A stretch of 6,851 nucleotides of DNA from Rhodocyclaceae bacterium (lineage in GTDB: Bacteria > Pseudomonadota > Gammaproteobacteria > Burkholderiales > Rhodocyclaceae). The DNA is taken from contig JAEUNN010001155.1 in assembly GCA_016791085.1 (NCBI GenBank), forward strand, positions 1 through 6,851, given 5' to 3'. Below the pieces are notes generated by a model. It was not told the origin of the DNA, did no database searches, and was given only the letters and a program-made list of their open reading frames with translations. The position numbers and the translations under genes are program-made. Below are positions 5,521 to 6,851 of this stretch, one piece after another; the first letter of the stretch is position 1, and every line of letters starts with the position of its first letter.

Positions 5521-5844
5521 TCAAGCCGGACGCGACTTCTTTTCGTCTATGCCGGAAATGCCCTCGCGCCGACGGAATTCCGCCAGCACGTCGTCGACCG
5601 ACAAACCCATGTGGGTAAGTAGCACCAGCGAATGGAACCACAGATCGCATACCTCATGGACCAGATGCAGGCGATTCGCGTCCTTGGCGGCCATGATGGT
5701 TTCTGCGGCTTCCTCAGCGATTTTCTTGCAGATCGTGTCGGTTCCTTTGGCGTACAGGCTGGCCACATAGGACGAACTGGCTTCGGCATGGCGTCGTTCC
5801 GCCAGGGTTTCCGACACGCGGTGCAGCACTTCGATATCTATCAT
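5521..5844 (-). CDS. hisE: Phosphoribosyl-ATP pyrophosphatase HisE
   Basis: A 107-residue all-helical MazG-like protein that splits pyrophosphate from PR-ATP, the second step of histidine biosynthesis, in the cytoplasm. Signature stretches are YVASLYAKGTDTICKKIAEEAAE (26-48, with E44, E45 and E48 as likely Mg2+ ligands) and EVCDLWFHSLVLL (64-76, with E64 and D67 completing the metal site). Size and ends match free-standing HisE proteins, as opposed to the HisIE fusion of enterobacteria. The open frame extends upstream to 5937, but the ATG at 5844 has GAGGAA five bases before it and gives the normal N-terminus (MIDIEVLHRV). It follows hisI after an unusually long 89-bp structured spacer and precedes the HIT gene by 29 bp. 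Confidence 0.96.
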   Translation of the reverse strand: MIDIEVLHRVSETLAERRHAEASSSYVASLYAKGTDTICKKIAEEAAETIMAAKDANRLHLVHEVCDLWFHSLVLLTHMGLSVDDVLAEFRRREGISGIDEKKSRPA

Positions 5845-5849
5845 CTGAT

Positions 5850-5855
5850 TTCCTC
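5850..5855 (-). promoter_or_regulatory. Ribosome binding site of hisE
   Basis: GAGGAA on the minus strand, five bases before the ATG at 5844. It supports the 107-residue HisE start and argues against a 31-residue extension through the structured spacer. Confidence 0.75.
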
Positions 5856-5866
5856 GTTGTGTGGCC

Positions 5867-5885
5867 GCCGGCGCAGGGGTCCGGC
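5867..5885. repeat. Second, smaller hairpin in the hisI-hisE spacer
   Basis: GCCGG (5867-5871) and CCGGC (5881-5885) can form a 5-bp stem with a nine-base loop, close upstream of the hisE ribosome site. Next to it, the seven-base unit GGCCTCG occurs twice in direct tandem (5883-5896). Both are short and could arise by chance in DNA this GC-rich. Confidence 0.3.
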
Positions 5886-5898
5886 CTCGGGCCTCGGT

Positions 5899-5927
5899 GC
5901 GGGCGGCATTCGCATGCGGCCGCCCGC
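5899..5927. repeat. Perfect 9-bp inverted repeat between hisI and hisE
   Basis: GCGGGCGGC and GCCGCCCGC flank an 11-base loop, so the mRNA can form a very stable all-GC stem. The hairpin begins seven bases after the hisI stop codon. The loop contains the palindrome CGCATGCG. No T-run follows, so read-through into hisE is expected; mRNA processing, 3'-end protection or partial attenuation are the plausible roles. Confidence 0.55.
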
Positions 5928-5933
5928 TGCCAT

Positions 5934-6335
5934 TCACTGGTAAATTTCGCCCGGATCCTTGAGTACCGGCTCTACGGCTTCCCAGCGGTCGCCCTGTTGC
6001 AACTTGTTGAAAAAGCAGCTGTGCCGTCCGGTATGGCAGGCAATGCCGCCGACCTGCTCGACTTTCAGCAACAATACGTCATTGTCGCAGTCGAGCCGCA
6101 TTTCGAGCACTTTCTGAGTGTGCCCGGATTGTTCGCCCTTGTGCCAAAGTTTGCGCCGGGAACGCGACCAGAACACGGCTTCGCCGGTTTCGGCGGTCAT
6201 CGCCAGCGCATCGCGATTCATCCAGGCGAACATGAGCACGTCGCCCGTCGCCGCCTCCTGCACGATCACCGGCAACAGGCCCTGGTCGTCCCATTTGACT
6301 TCATTGAGCCACTTCGCGGCATTGCGCTTGCTCAC
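5934..6335 (-). CDS. hisI: Phosphoribosyl-AMP cyclohydrolase HisI
   Basis: A 133-residue zinc enzyme that opens the adenine ring of PR-AMP, the third step of histidine biosynthesis. Typical motifs are VLMFAWMNRDAL (33-44), the SRSRRKLWHKGEQSGHTQ stretch (57-74), the metal-binding DCDND (82-86) and the zinc cysteines C100 and C107 in IACHTGRHSCFF, with C83 as the third. The length suits a stand-alone HisI. The start codon is GTG at 6335; its GTGA overlaps the hisF stop by 4 bp, and AGGTGAGG lies inside the end of hisF as the ribosome site, so translation is probably coupled to hisF. HisE is a separate gene downstream, so there is no HisIE fusion here. Confidence 0.96.
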   Translation of the reverse strand: MSKRNAAKWLNEVKWDDQGLLPVIVQEAATGDVLMFAWMNRDALAMTAETGEAVFWSRSRRKLWHKGEQSGHTQKVLEMRLDCDNDVLLLKVEQVGGIACHTGRHSCFFNKLQQGDRWEAVEPVLKDPGEIYQ

Positions 6336-6851
6336 AGCCTCACCTCGATTCCGCGCGCCCGCATGTATTCCTTGGCCTCGCGCACGGTGTGCTGGCCATA
6401 GTGAAATATGCTCGCAGCGAGCACGGCGTCGGCACGCCCCTGGCTCACACCGTCGGCCAGGTGCTGCAAATTTCCCACACCGCCGCTGGCAATGACCGGG
6501 ATTGACACGGCATCGGCCACCGCCCGGGTGAGCGCCAGGTCGAAGCCGTTTTTCGTGCCGTCACGGTCCATGCTGGTGAGCAGTATTTCGCCCGCGCCCA
6601 GCCGTTCGACCTCGCGCGCCCACTCCACGGCATCCAGCCCGGCCGGTTTGCGTCCGCCGTGGGTATAGACCTCCCAGCGTTCCGGCGCGCACTGTTTGGC
6701 GTCTATGGCCACCACGATGCATTGTGCGCCCACCTTGTGCGAGGCCTGGGCAACAAGTTGCGGATTTTGCACGGCCGCGGTATTCATGCTCACCTTGTCG
6801 GCGCCGGCATTCAACAGGCGCCGCACGTCCTCGACCGCACGCACGCCACCG
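6332..6851 (-). CDS. hisF: Imidazole glycerol phosphate synthase cyclase subunit HisF (5' part missing)
   Basis: The C-terminal 172 residues of HisF, a beta/alpha barrel that with HisH converts PRFAR and glutamine-derived ammonia to imidazole glycerol phosphate and AICAR, the fifth step of histidine biosynthesis. The window begins inside a GGV-RAVEDVRRLLNAGADK barrel strand and loop. The catalytic aspartate region VVAIDAK (equivalent to D130 of the Thermotoga enzyme) is present, as are the phosphate-binding TSMDRDGTKNG and VIASGGVGN loops and the family's C-terminal end (EYMRARGIEVRL). The first 80-odd residues, including the other catalytic aspartate near residue 11, lie beyond 6851. An apparent start at 6844 is only an internal GTG. 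It overlaps hisI by 4 bp. Confidence 0.96.
   Translation of the reverse strand, partial: GGVRAVEDVRRLLNAGADKVSMNTAAVQNPQLVAQASHKVGAQCIVVAIDAKQCAPERWEVYTHGGRKPAGLDAVEWAREVERLGAGEILLTSMDRDGTKNGFDLALTRAVADAVSIPVIASGGVGNLQHLADGVSQGRADAVLAASIFHYGQHTVREAKEYMRARGIEVRL

Noticed and set aside
5492..5650. 53-codon N-terminal extension of the HIT protein
   Set aside because: It overlaps hisE in another frame, has no family similarity, and a ribosome site precedes the ATG at 5491.
5845..5937. 31-codon N-terminal extension of HisE
   Set aside because: It would be translated from the hairpin-forming spacer; the MIDIEVL start with GAGGAA before it matches the family.
1..6851. Mobile elements, CRISPR arrays, tRNA or rRNA genes
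   Set aside because: No transposase, integrase, spaced repeats, or RNA-gene signatures were seen on either strand; all long stretches are accounted for by housekeeping genes.

Overview
The window is ordinary chromosomal housekeeping DNA from a high-GC Gram-negative bacterium. Gene content and order (hisF-hisI-hisE-HIT-tatA-tatB-tatC, facing an HtrA-type protease, with a Nif3/YbgI-family gene behind it) fit a betaproteobacterium of the order Burkholderiales, probably close to Alcaligenaceae such as Bordetella or Achromobacter. That placement comes from remembered gene order and protein similarity, not from a search. I see no mobile element, prophage, CRISPR array, rRNA or tRNA, and nothing that looks like a new multi-gene system.

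Layout from left to right. Positions 1-762 (minus) hold the N-terminal 254 residues of an FAD-dependent aromatic-ring-hydroxylase-type monooxygenase, cut by the window edge. Positions 898-1326 (minus) encode a stand-alone receiver-domain response regulator. Positions 1413-2159 (minus) encode a Nif3/YbgI-family dinuclear-metal protein. A 155-bp divergent intergenic region leads to 2315-3490 (plus), a membrane-anchored HtrA/DegS-like serine protease with one PDZ domain. This gene converges on tatC across a 95-bp, hairpin-rich spacer.

From 6851 down to 3586 everything is on the minus strand and looks like one transcription unit: hisF (5' part missing), hisI, hisE, a HinT-type HIT protein, tatA, tatB, tatC. 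HisE, HisI and HisF catalyse steps 2, 3 and 5 of histidine biosynthesis. TatA, TatB and TatC form the complete twin-arginine translocase. hisF/hisI and tatB/tatC overlap by 4 bp (GTGA and ATGA). hisI-hisE (89 bp) and tatA-tatB (124 bp) are separated by unusually long GC-rich spacers that can form hairpins.

The points most worth a second look are all in non-coding DNA: an imperfect 15-bp motif shared by two intergenic spacers, an AT-rich 11-bp word repeated upstream of two genes, a 7-bp perfect inverted repeat just before the HtrA-like gene, and the structured hisI-hisE and tatA-tatB spacers. There is also a curious use of ATA isoleucine codons only before glycine in the protease gene. No stretch longer than 300 bases lacks a gene.
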